A stretch of 64,000 nt of DNA from Candidatus Woesearchaeota archaeon (GTDB taxonomy: Archaea; Nanobdellota; Nanobdellia; Woesearchaeales; UBA583): contig CP060218.1 of NCBI GenBank assembly GCA_023898345.1, forward strand, positions 1,054,001-1,118,000. Reading direction: 5' to 3'. Shown in pieces: positions 26,145 through 34,590 of this stretch (positions are counted from its first letter, which is position 1; each line of letters begins with the position of its first letter). The notes beneath the pieces were generated by a model. That model had not been told where the DNA came from and searched no databases. It saw only the letters and a program-made list of their open reading frames with translations. A program made the translations under genes and the position numbers.

Positions 26145-26152
26145 TTTATAAA
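26145..26152. promoter_or_regulatory. Palindromic TATA shared by divergent leaderless genes
   Basis: 'tttataaa' lies centrally in a 51-bp gap, 23 bp from the minus ATG (26122) and 22 bp from the plus ATG (26174). Confidence 0.65.
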
Positions 26153-26173
26153 CTTTTTTAGTAAAACGTAAGT

Positions 26174-28393
26174 ATGAACAAAGTGGGTATGAGGCAGATT
26201 AGTCTTACTCTTTATTTTCTTCTCTTTATTCTCCTCAATGTTTTTGATTTTCTTAATATTCTTACGGGCGATTTAGATTTTTTCAAGAAGCTCTTATCAT
26301 GGTTTTTGATCGCTTTTATTTTCTATAAGGTTAGTTTTACCACACTTGTTTATGGAAAACGCCTTCCTCTTTATGATGCTCTTTTTGTCCTTGCGTTTTG
26401 TCTGATGACAATTTTCAAATCCTTGCGTCTCTATGTTTCGGGCTATGTCTCTGGAACTTTGTCGTACGAGTTTGTTCTTTTCAAACCTTTGCTTGACTTT
26501 CTTTCTTCCCAGCATCCTGTCGTTTTAGTTATTACTCCTTTTCTTCTTGGGCTTCTTCTTACGGTTATCTTATGTTTTTCTCTCTTGAGTAATCATCCGA
26601 CAAATCCTACTGGTCTTTTGGCGTCGCTGCGTCTTGGAAAAACATATTTTTCTTCTTTTCTTCGTGCTTTCTTTTTACTTTTTTTCTCTTTGTTCTTTTC
26701 TCTTATTGTCTTTAATTTCTTTATGGAATGGTTTGCTCTTGCAGTTGATTCTATTATTTTAGTTTTTGGACTTTTATACTACGTCTTTCGTTATTTACAT
26801 GATCATACTAATCATAAGGTTTCTTCTTATCTGCGAGATGTCTCAAACTCTGGAAATGATTTTTACCAAAAACTTTTGCAGCAATTTTCTAACATTAATA
26901 CGGTCCTTATTGGAATGTCTTTTATTCTTGCTCTTCATTTTTTAGTTGATGCTGGAGTTTTTCTGGTCCCTTATCTTTTTGGCACTCAAAACTCTTTGTA
27001 CTTTGCTGACCTGAATGCTGGGGGAAAGGAGCACATCCCTTTATTTAATGCGTTTAATGTTAGTGATAGTCAGTTTTATGTAGACAGTGAACAAATTTGG
27101 ACGTCTAACACATCTCTTTTTCTCAAAATTCTTTCTTGGATTAGTAGTATCATTCTTTATATTCATTGTTATTTACTTTTTTTGCTCTTGCTCATTCTGC
27201 CTTTTGTCATGTATTATTTTGCACTTAAAGGTCAAAAATATTATCTTCCTAAACGTTTGCTTCTTCTTTTTATTCTTTCTCTGCTTAGTTTTGTTTTTTT
27301 TAATTTATTTGCGCTTACTGAAAATACTGGCTCTTGGCGTTTTGAAGATTATGAAATTATCAAGTTTGATACAACGCCTTTGGGTTTTGAAGTTGTCAAT
27401 CCTCACACTCTTATACGAGGGATTGATATTTATACGAATCCTTTGACGGCTTCTGTTTCCAACGCCTACATTCTTCTTCTGTTTCTTGCTCTTTATGTTT
27501 GTATGGCACTTATCTTTTATGTGCGCTATGATCTCTTAGCTCCTTATTTTCTAAAAATCTTGCATTCTTGTGTTCTTTTGTTTTTTCTTGTGTATTCTGT
27601 TCTTTTCTTTTATAGCTTTTTTTCTGTTGAGGCGAGTAATGTGTTTGCATCTATGCTTAGTGCAGACGCAACGCGAACTGAGCAAGTGCAGGCTTATCCG
27701 CTTCCAACAAAGGAGACCCGTTTGTTTAGAGATACTGACACTCGCTCTCGTGAATTTGCTACTAATTTAGGAGGATTTTTGGGAAAGAGTGTTAATGTTA
27801 CTGTCATGCATTTTAGTCCCGATATTGAAAAAATAAATGGGAATGTTAGTTTCTTGACTCCTCTTGAAAAACAAAGGGATTACATTTATGTTAGTTTGCG
27901 AAATGATGGTAGTGAAGATCTTATTCTCTTTGTACGCAATGTCTCTCGTTTGTATAAACCTGAGGATTCTTTGCCGCTCATTGATTCTCGTTTTTTAGAA
28001 GTCAATGATGAATATATTAGAGAAAATTTTCCGGGCATTATTCTCTTGGGTTCAGAGAGCACAGATTTTGTCTACTATCTTGGAAAGGATGTTTTTTATT
28101 TCTATGAAGACGGTGCTGGAAATGTGAAGATGGAAGATGGGATTGTCTTAGATGCTGATAGAAATAGTGGTTTTTTCTTGTCGTATAGGGGCCAGGATTT
28201 TTTGTACATCGATTCGTTTGGAAGCAAGGATAGCGACGCATTGCAAACTACTCAGCTTCGGTACACGTTTCTTCTTCTGACGAGATTGTGGATTGATTAC
28301 CTTAATTTAATTTTAGGATTCATTTTCTACTCTGTTTCTATTTATGCCTTTACTGCATTCTATTTGAAAAGTTATTTTTTTAAGAGAGTCTAA
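26174..28393 (+). CDS. Large multi-pass membrane protein with C-terminal ectodomain
   Basis: 739 residues. The first ~480 residues are mostly transmembrane helices (about ten) with short loops. A soluble region of about 200 residues follows (about 490-695; 'ADATRTEQVQAYPLPTKETR' near its start, 'ENFPGIILLGSESTDFVYYL' near its end), and a last helix ends 'AFTAFYLKSYFFKRV'. No catalytic motif or family is recognised. The stop overlaps the convergent lgt stop by 4 bp. Divergent partner is the CPBP-like gene. Confidence 0.75.
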   Translation: MNKVGMRQISLTLYFLLFILLNVFDFLNILTGDLDFFKKLLSWFLIAFIFYKVSFTTLVYGKRLPLYDALFVLAFCLMTIFKSLRLYVSGYVSGTLSYEFVLFKPLLDFLSSQHPVVLVITPFLLGLLLTVILCFSLLSNHPTNPTGLLASLRLGKTYFSSFLRAFFLLFFSLFFSLIVFNFFMEWFALAVDSIILVFGLLYYVFRYLHDHTNHKVSSYLRDVSNSGNDFYQKLLQQFSNINTVLIGMSFILALHFLVDAGVFLVPYLFGTQNSLYFADLNAGGKEHIPLFNAFNVSDSQFYVDSEQIWTSNTSLFLKILSWISSIILYIHCYLLFLLLLILPFVMYYFALKGQKYYLPKRLLLLFILSLLSFVFFNLFALTENTGSWRFEDYEIIKFDTTPLGFEVVNPHTLIRGIDIYTNPLTASVSNAYILLLFLALYVCMALIFYVRYDLLAPYFLKILHSCVLLFFLVYSVLFFYSFFSVEASNVFASMLSADATRTEQVQAYPLPTKETRLFRDTDTRSREFATNLGGFLGKSVNVTVMHFSPDIEKINGNVSFLTPLEKQRDYIYVSLRNDGSEDLILFVRNVSRLYKPEDSLPLIDSRFLEVNDEYIRENFPGIILLGSESTDFVYYLGKDVFYFYEDGAGNVKMEDGIVLDADRNSGFFLSYRGQDFLYIDSFGSKDSDALQTTQLRYTFLLLTRLWIDYLNLILGFIFYSVSIYAFTAFYLKSYFFKRV

Positions 28394-29157
28394 GTGTTTT
28401 TCTTTTCTTTCTTTGCTGGCTTTTTCTTTATGTTATAGAAAAGGTAAAAAGCAAAAGCTGTGTATAGTAGGCATAAGAATTGCCCTAGGGAAAGTATTCC
28501 TAGGGAAACTGTTGGTTCGCGAAGAAAGTCTATGAAGAAGCGAGGAATATTGTAAAGAATAAGAAAAAGAACTGTTAGCATTCCAGTCTTTAATTTTTCA
28601 AACCACTGCAGATAGAGGAGAATTTGAAAAAGAAGCATGTTCTTCAAACTTGCGTACAAAGTTACGGGATGTCTGAGCTGTGTGTCGTACAAGGGAAAAA
28701 CAACTCCAAAGATAGATTTTGTCGGCGTTCCTACGAGTTCTTGATTTACAAAATTTGCAAGGCGACCAAAGGAAAGTCCTAAGGCTGCTGGAACACAGAA
28801 AAGATCTGTTAGGGAAAAAGAGAGAAGTCTGTACTTTTTTTCAAAGTGTCGCAGGACTAGAAAGCCAAAGAATATTCCTCCGTGAATGCTCATTCCTCCT
28901 TTGTCGACTCTGATGATTTCTAGGGGATTTGCGAGATAGAAGAGGGGATTGTAGAGAAGAATGTAAAAGAGTCGTCCTCCTAACACGGAAAAGACCATGA
29001 AGTAAAGAAAGATGTCTTCGAGTGTCTCTTTTGAAAGTTTACTTGTTGTCTGGATTTTTGTTATGTATATGTAACCGAAGAGAAAGGCTAAGACGTAAGC
29101 TAAGGCGTACCAGTGGATGGCAAGTGGACCTATTGAAATTGCTATGGGCGAGATCAT
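28390..29157 (-). CDS. lgt: Prolipoprotein diacylglyceryl transferase
   Basis: 255 residues with about seven transmembrane helices. Lgt transfers diacylglycerol from phospholipid to the lipobox Cys. The bacterial hallmarks are present: 'HWYALAYVLAF', the His motif 'MSIHGGIFFG', the Lgt signature 'GRLANFVNQELVG' with its Arg and Glu, 'LRHPVTLYAS', and the C-terminal Arg in 'FIDFLREPTVSLG'. Lgt is unusual in archaea and suggests a bacterial origin. Its start overlaps the stop of the upstream phosphatase gene (ATGA), so the two are translationally coupled. No obvious lipobox protein was seen in the window. Confidence 0.9.
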   Translation of the reverse strand: MISPIAISIGPLAIHWYALAYVLAFLFGYIYITKIQTTSKLSKETLEDIFLYFMVFSVLGGRLFYILLYNPLFYLANPLEIIRVDKGGMSIHGGIFFGFLVLRHFEKKYRLLSFSLTDLFCVPAALGLSFGRLANFVNQELVGTPTKSIFGVVFPLYDTQLRHPVTLYASLKNMLLFQILLYLQWFEKLKTGMLTVLFLILYNIPRFFIDFLREPTVSLGILSLGQFLCLLYTAFAFYLFYNIKKKPAKKEKKNT

Positions 29158-29933
29158 TGTTGTCGTGTTTGGATGAGTTCTAGAACTTTGGCGTGCACTT
29201 TTGCATTTGTGCAGAGCAACTCTTTCTTTGAAAGATCAAAATCTTTTCCTTGAAAGTCCGTTACTTTGCCACCGGCCTCAAGCACTAGGAGATAATGGCA
29301 GTAATCCCAGGGTTTGGCGTTTTTCGACACAAAAACATCACAGGCACCTCTTGCAACGTTAGCCTGTCCGTAATGTGCACAATGAAGGGAACGTGCACAC
29401 GCTTTTGAATGGAGGCTGGCAACAAGTTCTGATCCTAACTTTTTATTTCCTGAGGAAAAGCACATGTCTAAGTCAACTTTTTCTAAATTGTTCTCTTCTG
29501 AAACAGAAACTCTTTTTCCGTTATGATATGCTCCTTTTCCTTTTATTGCCCAGAAAAAATCTTTTGTGATTGGTTGATGTGTGATACTGAGAATGACTTC
29601 CTCATTTTTAGCAAGGGAAATTCCTGTCATGAAAATGGGAATTCCTTTTGCGAAATTTTTTGTTCCGTCGAGTGGATCGACATAAAAGCTGTACTCGCTC
29701 TCTTGCAAGAGTGCTTCTTCTTCTTCTGTTATAATCGAATAGTTTGGAAAGTTTTTTCGTAGTTCTTCTTTGAGAAAATGGTTGACTTCTTTGTCGTAAC
29801 GGGTGAGGTAGTCTGTACAGGCTTTGTCTTTGTACTCAAGGGCTTTGTTTGCTTCGTAAAATCCTTTTTCTAAAATTGTTCCTACTTTTTCTAAGAGGTG
29901 TTTGCATTGTTCTAGAATTTCTTCTTCTTGCAT
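29154..29933 (-). CDS. Inositol-monophosphatase-family phosphatase
   Basis: 259 residues from the ATG at 29933, 2 bp after the upstream stop; an ATG at 29948 is also possible. Mg-binding motifs are 'IITEEEEALL' (Glu), 'YVDPLDGTKNFAKGIP' (DPxDGT) and 'AKPWDYCHYLLVLEAGG' (WD). Members hydrolyse inositol-1-phosphate, fructose-1,6-bisphosphate or PAP. In archaea FBPase/IMPase activity is common. The exact substrate is not determinable here. Operon with 29936 and lgt. Confidence 0.9.
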   Translation of the reverse strand: MQEEEILEQCKHLLEKVGTILEKGFYEANKALEYKDKACTDYLTRYDKEVNHFLKEELRKNFPNYSIITEEEEALLQESEYSFYVDPLDGTKNFAKGIPIFMTGISLAKNEEVILSITHQPITKDFFWAIKGKGAYHNGKRVSVSEENNLEKVDLDMCFSSGNKKLGSELVASLHSKACARSLHCAHYGQANVARGACDVFVSKNAKPWDYCHYLLVLEAGGKVTDFQGKDFDLSKKELLCTNAKVHAKVLELIQTRQQ

Positions 29934-29935
29934 TC

Positions 29936-30478
29936 TTAGTTTCCCCATTGTTCTTCATATTTTTCTTGAATTATCTCTTTAAGTGTTTTTTCCTCAAAAT
30001 TGAATTCTTTTTCTTGAATGTTTGGAAAATGTTTTTTTGCTTCTGTGTACAAGGTTTCAAGGTAGCCGTCAAGTTTGAGCTCAGAAAGTCGTGTTTGTAC
30101 GAGGTAAGTGATGAAGGAAAGTAGGGTCTGTTCGCGTTCTTCTTCGTCGATGAATCTGTCTGTGATGCTTACTTTGAGAACTTCTTTGAGAAGAAAGAGA
30201 ATCATTTCTTCGGGAAAAATGGAGTATTCTATTGTTATGGGTTCGGAAAAACTTGCTCTGTTCATGTCGCGTACAATGTAAAAGTCGTATGTGTTGTAAA
30301 GGGGGTAGGCTAGCTTTTCTTCTATGTGCTCAAGTCTGGCGTCGAGCTTTGGAAGGAGTGCTAGGAATCTGTCTTTGTCGCTGAGAAGGGAAGCGAAGGT
30401 CTGTACGTTTTGTGTCTCTGAACTTTCTGGACTTAGTGCAGAGAGAAACTCAAAGGAATATTTTGGTTGGAGTCGCAT
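29936..30478 (-). CDS. Hypothetical protein
   Basis: 180 residues from the ATG at 30478 ('MRLQPKYSFEFLSALS'). A longer frame runs through the promoter and is rejected. The predicted protein is helical and acidic: 'LLPKLDARLEHIEEKLAYPL', 'PEEMILFLLKEVLKVSITDR', and the C-terminus 'KEIIQEKYEEQWGN'. No family recognised. First gene of the operon leading to the phosphatase and lgt. Confidence 0.7.
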   Translation of the reverse strand: MRLQPKYSFEFLSALSPESSETQNVQTFASLLSDKDRFLALLPKLDARLEHIEEKLAYPLYNTYDFYIVRDMNRASFSEPITIEYSIFPEEMILFLLKEVLKVSITDRFIDEEEREQTLLSFITYLVQTRLSELKLDGYLETLYTEAKKHFPNIQEKEFNFEEKTLKEIIQEKYEEQWGN

Positions 30479-30497
30479 AGTGTTTTTTTTCGGGAGG

Positions 30498-30505
30498 TTT
30501 ATAAA
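30498..30505. promoter_or_regulatory. Palindromic TATA shared by divergent leaderless genes
   Basis: 'tttataaa' lies 20 bp from the minus ATG (30478) and 22 bp from the plus ATG (30527) in a 48-bp gap. Confidence 0.65.
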
Positions 30506-30526
30506 AATCTTGGCTTTTGTTTTGGT

Positions 30527-30946
30527 ATGGCTTTCTCTGCAACTCATGCTTTTGTCCCATTTTTTTTGGCACTGCTTCTTCGTCGCTTCTACAAATTCCC
30601 TCTAATATATTTGTACATTGCTGCTTTTGGTGGCATTGCTCCAGACTTTGACTTTGCGCTCGTCTTGCTCTTTGGTGAGGAAAATCTTCACAAATCTCTA
30701 ACTCATTATTTTTTCATTCCTGTTCTTCTTGCTCTTGCTTTGCCTTTCCTTCAGAAAACTTGGCGGCTTCCTCTTGTTTTTTTTATTTTTGGCTATATGA
30801 CTCACCTTGTCCTTGATTGGGTCTTTAATCTGTTTCCTGCAAATTTTCAGGTTTGGGCAATGATCGACGGAGTTTTTGTCACGGTCTATCTTTTGTACAT
30901 GCTCTTTGTCCAAAGGAAAAGTTTGTTCTCGGAGAAACAAGCATAG
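30527..30946 (+). CDS. Membrane-bound metal-dependent hydrolase-like protein (YdjM/DUF457 type)
   Basis: 139 residues from the ATG at 30527 ('MAFSATHAFVPFFLALLLRR'). The TATA spacing excludes the longer frame. Conserved metal-site residues of the YdjM family are visible: 'ATHAFVPF', 'GGIAPDFD', 'HKSLTHYFF' and 'MTHLVLDW'. Four transmembrane helices. Often annotated as an inner-membrane hydrolase; substrate unknown. Confidence 0.8.
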   Translation: MAFSATHAFVPFFLALLLRRFYKFPLIYLYIAAFGGIAPDFDFALVLLFGEENLHKSLTHYFFIPVLLALALPFLQKTWRLPLVFFIFGYMTHLVLDWVFNLFPANFQVWAMIDGVFVTVYLLYMLFVQRKSLFSEKQA

Positions 30947-31018
30947 CAGACAAGGAAAAAATTGAGCTCCTTTTACTTCTTTTTCGGAGAGATTCTCCAG
31001 AGTCAAAAAAGTATCTTC

Positions 31019-31885
31019 TTACTTCAGCGAAGATTGATGAAACAAATGATCCCCGAGTTCCAGATATTGCATCAATACTCCATTTGCATACATATCTCCA
31101 ACAGAATAAAAATATGTAGGATATTGATTTAGAAATTCTGAAGCTTGCTCTATGGAAAGCATTTGTTCAAATTTTCTGCTCCCGTTGCGCATTTGATGTG
31201 CAAGTCCAAGACAGAATTTAATTTTGTCATAATACAACTCAACTAGCTTTCTCTCTAAAAGAAACTCTTCAGGAAACTTTCTATTTTCATAAACCTGTCT
31301 TGTGAATCCCCTTCTTCTGTCTTCTGGTAATACTAAAGAAGCATATGCCGTTTCTATGATTCTTATTGCGTAAAAAGAGAGCCCCAAATCCAGCTCCATT
31401 CTCTTCCAGAGAGCAACTATACTCACTTCATTGAGTGTACATGGACCTATTCCTTCTATCTCATCTGCAAAAAAACCAAGATTTCGTTTGGCATAGTTTT
31501 TAGCAGATTCATAATCGCCAGAATAATATTTCTTGATATCTCTCAATAAAAGAACTTAAATCAGAACTAGGACGTTCTAAGTATGCTAATATAGGATGTT
31601 CAATTCTCTTTCTAAAATATTCTTTTTTGTTGTCCATTGAGTCATCCAATTTCTTTCCTAGTTTTTGCTCTTCTTAAAACGAAACCGATTTTAATGACCC
31701 AGTATAAATGCGGAGCCTTAACTCATCTTCCCACGAAATATTTGTTTGTTCCTCCAATGCTTTCCCTTTTTCTTGTAATTCTCTAAGTGCCTTTTCAATA
31801 GCTCCCTCCATCCCTGAATCACAAGTTTTTAGCGAAGTAAGATAGTCTATAGAAACATTGTACCCACCCTCTTCTTTATTTCGAG
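31019..31885 (-). pseudogene. Decayed gene with nonsense codon and frameshift
   Basis: A coding-like frame enters at about 31885 ('YNVSIDYLTSLKTCDSGMEG'), has an in-frame TAA after 'YTGSLKSVSF', continues 'EEQKLGKKLDDSMDNKKEYF' to 'SSDLSSFIE', then shifts by one base near 31546 into the open frame 31019-31546 ('RDIKKYYSGDYESAKNYAKR' to 'LGDHLFHQSSLK'). The last part could still be expressed as a 175-residue protein from the ATG at 31546. No family recognised. The 5' end abuts a decayed IS copy, which probably broke the gene. Confidence 0.6.
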
Positions 31886-32330
31886 GAGTGTGCTAAGACA
31901 TAATTGATGAACGCTTAAAGTTTTGGAGGTATCTTTCAGCCGGAACTTTATAGTAAATCCCTTGATGAATTCGTTTCTCGTTATAAAAGGCAATGAATTC
32001 ATCGAGAGTATTAAACCTTTCGTCGAATTCTAATTTGTAGGTTCCAAACCATCTTTCTACCTTTCCATTTGTTTGTGGGTGATTCACCCTACCCAGAATG
32101 TGCTTAATGCTATTCTGGTTACAAACTCAGATAAAATTATTTTTGGATCTCCCGATTCTGAGTGTTTGTGAAATGAGCCCATTATCTGCAAGAATCTTTT
32201 TTGGCTTGCCAGAAATGTATTCTTGGTTGTTGCATTTTCGAAGTATTCTACATGAGTAAGAAAATAACGAGAAATTCATCAAAAAGAGAAGTGTTCAATA
32301 AATACGTCTTAGTACAAGGAAAATCTTTCT
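31880..32330 (-). mobile_element. Decayed IS481-like element
   Basis: Minus-strand pieces match the intact transposase at 14003-14860: 'SRYFLTHVEYFENAT', 'GSFHKHSESGD', and the C-terminal block 'NHPQTNGKVERWFGTYKLEF' (31893-32087) ending in 'FIAFYNEKRIHQGI'. The frame is broken by indels and stops, and the N-terminal third is missing. The end at about 31887 ('gtgctaagacataattga') resembles the terminal inverted repeat. Confidence 0.8.
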
Positions 32331-32347
32331 CTTAGAGACAGGAAACA

Positions 32348-32354
32348 TTTATAT
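32348..32354 (+). promoter_or_regulatory. TATA box of fen
   Basis: 'tttatat' lies 23 bp before the ATG at 32377, downstream of the IS remnant. Confidence 0.55.
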
Positions 32355-32376
32355 TGAGTGAAAGAAGTGGCTTGTT

Positions 32377-33393
32377 ATGGGAGTTCAGATAAAAGATATT
32401 CTTGAATTCGAGGAAATTGAGTTGTCTAGCCTTTCTCACAAGAAAATCGCTATTGACAGTTTTAACATGCTTTACCAATTCTTAGCCAGTATTCGACAGG
32501 CCGACGGATCTCCGCTTACGGACTCTAGGGGCAATGTCACTTCTCACCTTAAGGGTCTTTTCAATCGTTGTGTGTATTTCAAAAAAAATGAAATTAAAGC
32601 AGTCTTTGTTTTTGATGGGAAAGCGCCAAAACTTAAGGAAAAGGAAAGAGAACTTCGATTGCAGAAAAAAATAGAAGCAGATAGAAAATATCAGGAAGCT
32701 TTGGACTTGGGACTTATGGAAGATGCTCGAAAATATGCTCAGGGCCTTTCAAAATTGGATTCGCACATGATTGAAGAAGCAAAAGAACTTATTGCTGCTT
32801 TTGGTTTTCCTATTGTTGATGCTCCAAGTGAGGGGGAAGCTCAGGCAGCCCAGTTTGCAAAGGAAGGACTCGTTTGGGCAAGTGCTAGTCAGGACTTTGA
32901 CTCTCTTCTCTTTGGCGCTCGCTACTTATTGCGTAATGTCTCTATCTCAACGAGAAGAAAGATTCCTGGTACAAGCCAGTACAAAGATTTAGCAATTGAA
33001 TTTTATGATTTAGAAAAAAATCTAATGAACCTTCATCTTTCTCTTGATGAACTTATTATTGTTGCTATTTTGTGCGGAACAGACTTTAATCCTTCTGGCA
33101 TCAAGGGTATTGGACCAAAGAAAGCTGTAAAATTAGTTCGAGAATACAAAGATCGTTGGGATGATCTCTTCAAGAATTTAGGCTGGCATGATTATTTTTC
33201 ATACACGTGGGTAGAAGTTTTCAACACGTTCAAGAAAATGCCTGTCGTACAAGCTTTGGAACTTTCTTGGCAAAGCGCCGACAAAGAAAAAATTGCAGGA
33301 TTTTTGGAAACTAAAGACTTTGACAGAGAAATGCTTGAACGCCAACTCAAAACGATAAAAAATGTAAAAACTTTGGAAGGTTTTTTTGGATAA
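32377..33393 (+). CDS. fen: Flap endonuclease 1
   Basis: 338 residues, the usual archaeal length. It cleaves 5' flaps during Okazaki fragment maturation and repair. N-region: 'IAIDSFNMLYQFLASIR' and 'AVFVFDGKAP'. I-region: 'VDAPSEGEAQAAQFAKEG' and 'ASASQDFDSLLFGA', carrying the acidic metal ligands. The H3TH motif is in 'IKGIGPKKAVKLV'. The C-terminus 'KTLEGFFG' is a PCNA-interacting (PIP) box with Lys in place of the first Gln. Confidence 0.96.
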   Translation: MGVQIKDILEFEEIELSSLSHKKIAIDSFNMLYQFLASIRQADGSPLTDSRGNVTSHLKGLFNRCVYFKKNEIKAVFVFDGKAPKLKEKERELRLQKKIEADRKYQEALDLGLMEDARKYAQGLSKLDSHMIEEAKELIAAFGFPIVDAPSEGEAQAAQFAKEGLVWASASQDFDSLLFGARYLLRNVSISTRRKIPGTSQYKDLAIEFYDLEKNLMNLHLSLDELIIVAILCGTDFNPSGIKGIGPKKAVKLVREYKDRWDDLFKNLGWHDYFSYTWVEVFNTFKKMPVVQALELSWQSADKEKIAGFLETKDFDREMLERQLKTIKNVKTLEGFFG

Positions 33394-33531
33394 GTAAAAA
33401 GTGCTAAAATGTGCCTATCCTAATTGGAGCAGAGCTTCGGAGCATTAGAGCAATTTTCAAGACACGATTTCTAACTTCTGGCTGGGTTCTCGCAGCAGAG
33501 CTGCAAAGTTATAATACCCAGTTAAGGAATT
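33392..33531 (+). repeat. Dispersed hairpin element, copy E (split or double)
   Basis: 33392-33440 matches the 5' half of the consensus ('aagtaaaaagtgctaaaatg', 'tgcctatcctaattggagca'). After about 55 unrelated bases, 33490-33531 matches the 3' half ('cagcagagctgcaaagttat', 'aatacccagttaaggaatta'). It is either an interrupted copy or two adjacent diverged copies. It directly follows the fen stop. Confidence 0.65.
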
Positions 33532-33544
33532 ATCTACACAATTC

Positions 33545-33577
33545 ATCCTTGGTCTAAAGACAGTCAAGGATTTTTTT
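33545..33577 (+). terminator. Hairpin followed by T-run downstream of fen
   Basis: 'atccttg' (33545-33551) pairs with 'caaggat' (33565-33571) around a 13-nt loop, followed by a run of seven T. It looks like an intrinsic terminator between the convergent fen and toxin genes. Confidence 0.55.
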
Positions 33578-33588
33578 CGAACGAAAAT

Positions 33589-33885
33589 TTAAAATTTTAC
33601 CTTTTCGTACTTTTCAAGAGTCTTCTTACTAGGTTTGTATATTACATCATGATGCGCATAATCGACAAAATAAATTTTTTCTTTTTCATCAAAAAATAAA
33701 ATAACATAAGAAGAGTTAACATGAACTCTCCTAAATTTACTAAGGTCATACTTCAAATTTTTATAATGATCAATGTTTTCACTAGAGATAATTTCATCAA
33801 TTTTAGAAATAAGATTCCTTAATTCTTGTCCTTTGAGTTTTCTCATTACTTTCTCAAATAAAGCACTGAACTGAAATTCTCTCAT
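33589..33885 (-). CDS. RelE/ParE-superfamily toxin
   Basis: 98 residues. 'ALFEKVMRKLKGQELRNLIS' and 'LKYDLSKFRRVHVNSSYVIL' with 'IYFVDYAHHDVIYK' give the RelE-like pattern (helix pair, then 'R..v...y.i.f.......v....h...Y'). Such toxins usually cleave ribosome-bound mRNA or poison gyrase. The catalytic set is not clear enough to choose. Its start overlaps the antitoxin stop by 4 bp, typical of a toxin-antitoxin operon with the antitoxin first. Confidence 0.82.
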   Translation of the reverse strand: MREFQFSALFEKVMRKLKGQELRNLISKIDEIISSENIDHYKNLKYDLSKFRRVHVNSSYVILFFDEKEKIYFVDYAHHDVIYKPSKKTLEKYEKVKF

Positions 33886-34133
33886 TCTAAAGTCGAATTT
33901 TTCCTCATTTTGTCCAAGATTTTTTTACTTTTCTCGAAATTATGAAAGGTATTTGCTTCTTGACTTGCAAGAACTTTTTTATATTCAGTTCTTATTTCAC
34001 TATTTTCAAAAATCTTTTCTCTTAAACTTTCTCTTAGAAGTTCTTGGATATTCATATATCCCTTTTTTTCTACATATTCCATAGCTAATTCATAAAAACT
34101 ATCTTGAAATTTCAAATTAACTTGGGTTACCAT
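33882..34133 (-). CDS. Antitoxin, ribbon-helix-helix-like
   Basis: 83 residues. An N-terminal strand-helix-helix ('VTQVNLKFQDSFYELAMEYV', 'EKKGYMNIQELLRESLREKI') looks like a ribbon-helix-helix DNA-binding domain. A charged C-terminal tail ('NFEKSKKILDKMRKNSTLE') would wrap the toxin. It precedes and overlaps the toxin gene. It likely binds its own promoter (known for the families, not shown here). Confidence 0.78.
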   Translation of the reverse strand: MVTQVNLKFQDSFYELAMEYVEKKGYMNIQELLRESLREKIFENSEIRTEYKKVLASQEANTFHNFEKSKKILDKMRKNSTLE

Positions 34134-34195
34134 AGGGTAGAGAATACTTGAGGATATTTAAAAATATCTTTTGGTTAAACCATAGTTAAAAAAAA

Positions 34196-34516
34196 TTATG
34201 ATGATGTCACAGGTGTTGCACAGCAAACTTGCCCATCTGGAACACTTGCCGTTGAAATTCTCTTTTCTCCTTCTGAACAACCCGTGGTCTTAGCTGTTAT
34301 TCTGGCGCTCGTGTACTGATCTTCTGGAAGAACAAAGGTTCCAATTTTACATCCTCGAAAATCGTCGTTGGTGTTTGTAATGGTAGTTCCGGCGTCTGCT
34401 GTTCTTGTCGTGAAAAAAACCACAATAACTACAAGCACAATGATTACTAAAAGTGCTATAACGATAGTGTTCAAAGGGAGACTCTGAGCCTTATTCTGTT
34501 TTTGATTCATAACCAT
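34196..34516 (-). CDS. Pilin-like secreted protein, tandem copy B
   Basis: 106 residues. The N-terminus 'NQKQNKAQSLPLNTIVIALL' followed by Val/Ile repeats is a DPANN-type pilin-like signal-anchor. A short Cys-containing domain follows (four Cys, ending 'GQVCCATPVTSS'). The ATG at 34516 is 20-25 bp from the TATA 'tttttataaa'; ATG 34510 is also possible. The first ~30 codons and the upstream 60 bp are almost identical to copy A at 34591, so the pair arose by tandem duplication while the ectodomains diverged. Confidence 0.72.
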   Translation of the reverse strand: MVMNQKQNKAQSLPLNTIVIALLVIIVLVVIVVFFTTRTADAGTTITNTNDDFRGCKIGTFVLPEDQYTSARITAKTTGCSEGEKRISTASVPDGQVCCATPVTSS

Positions 34517-34590
34517 GAGATTTTTGAGAAAAAAGTATTTTATAAAAATTTGTCATCACAGATAGGAGAAACTTCTTCTAGGAGTTGGAC

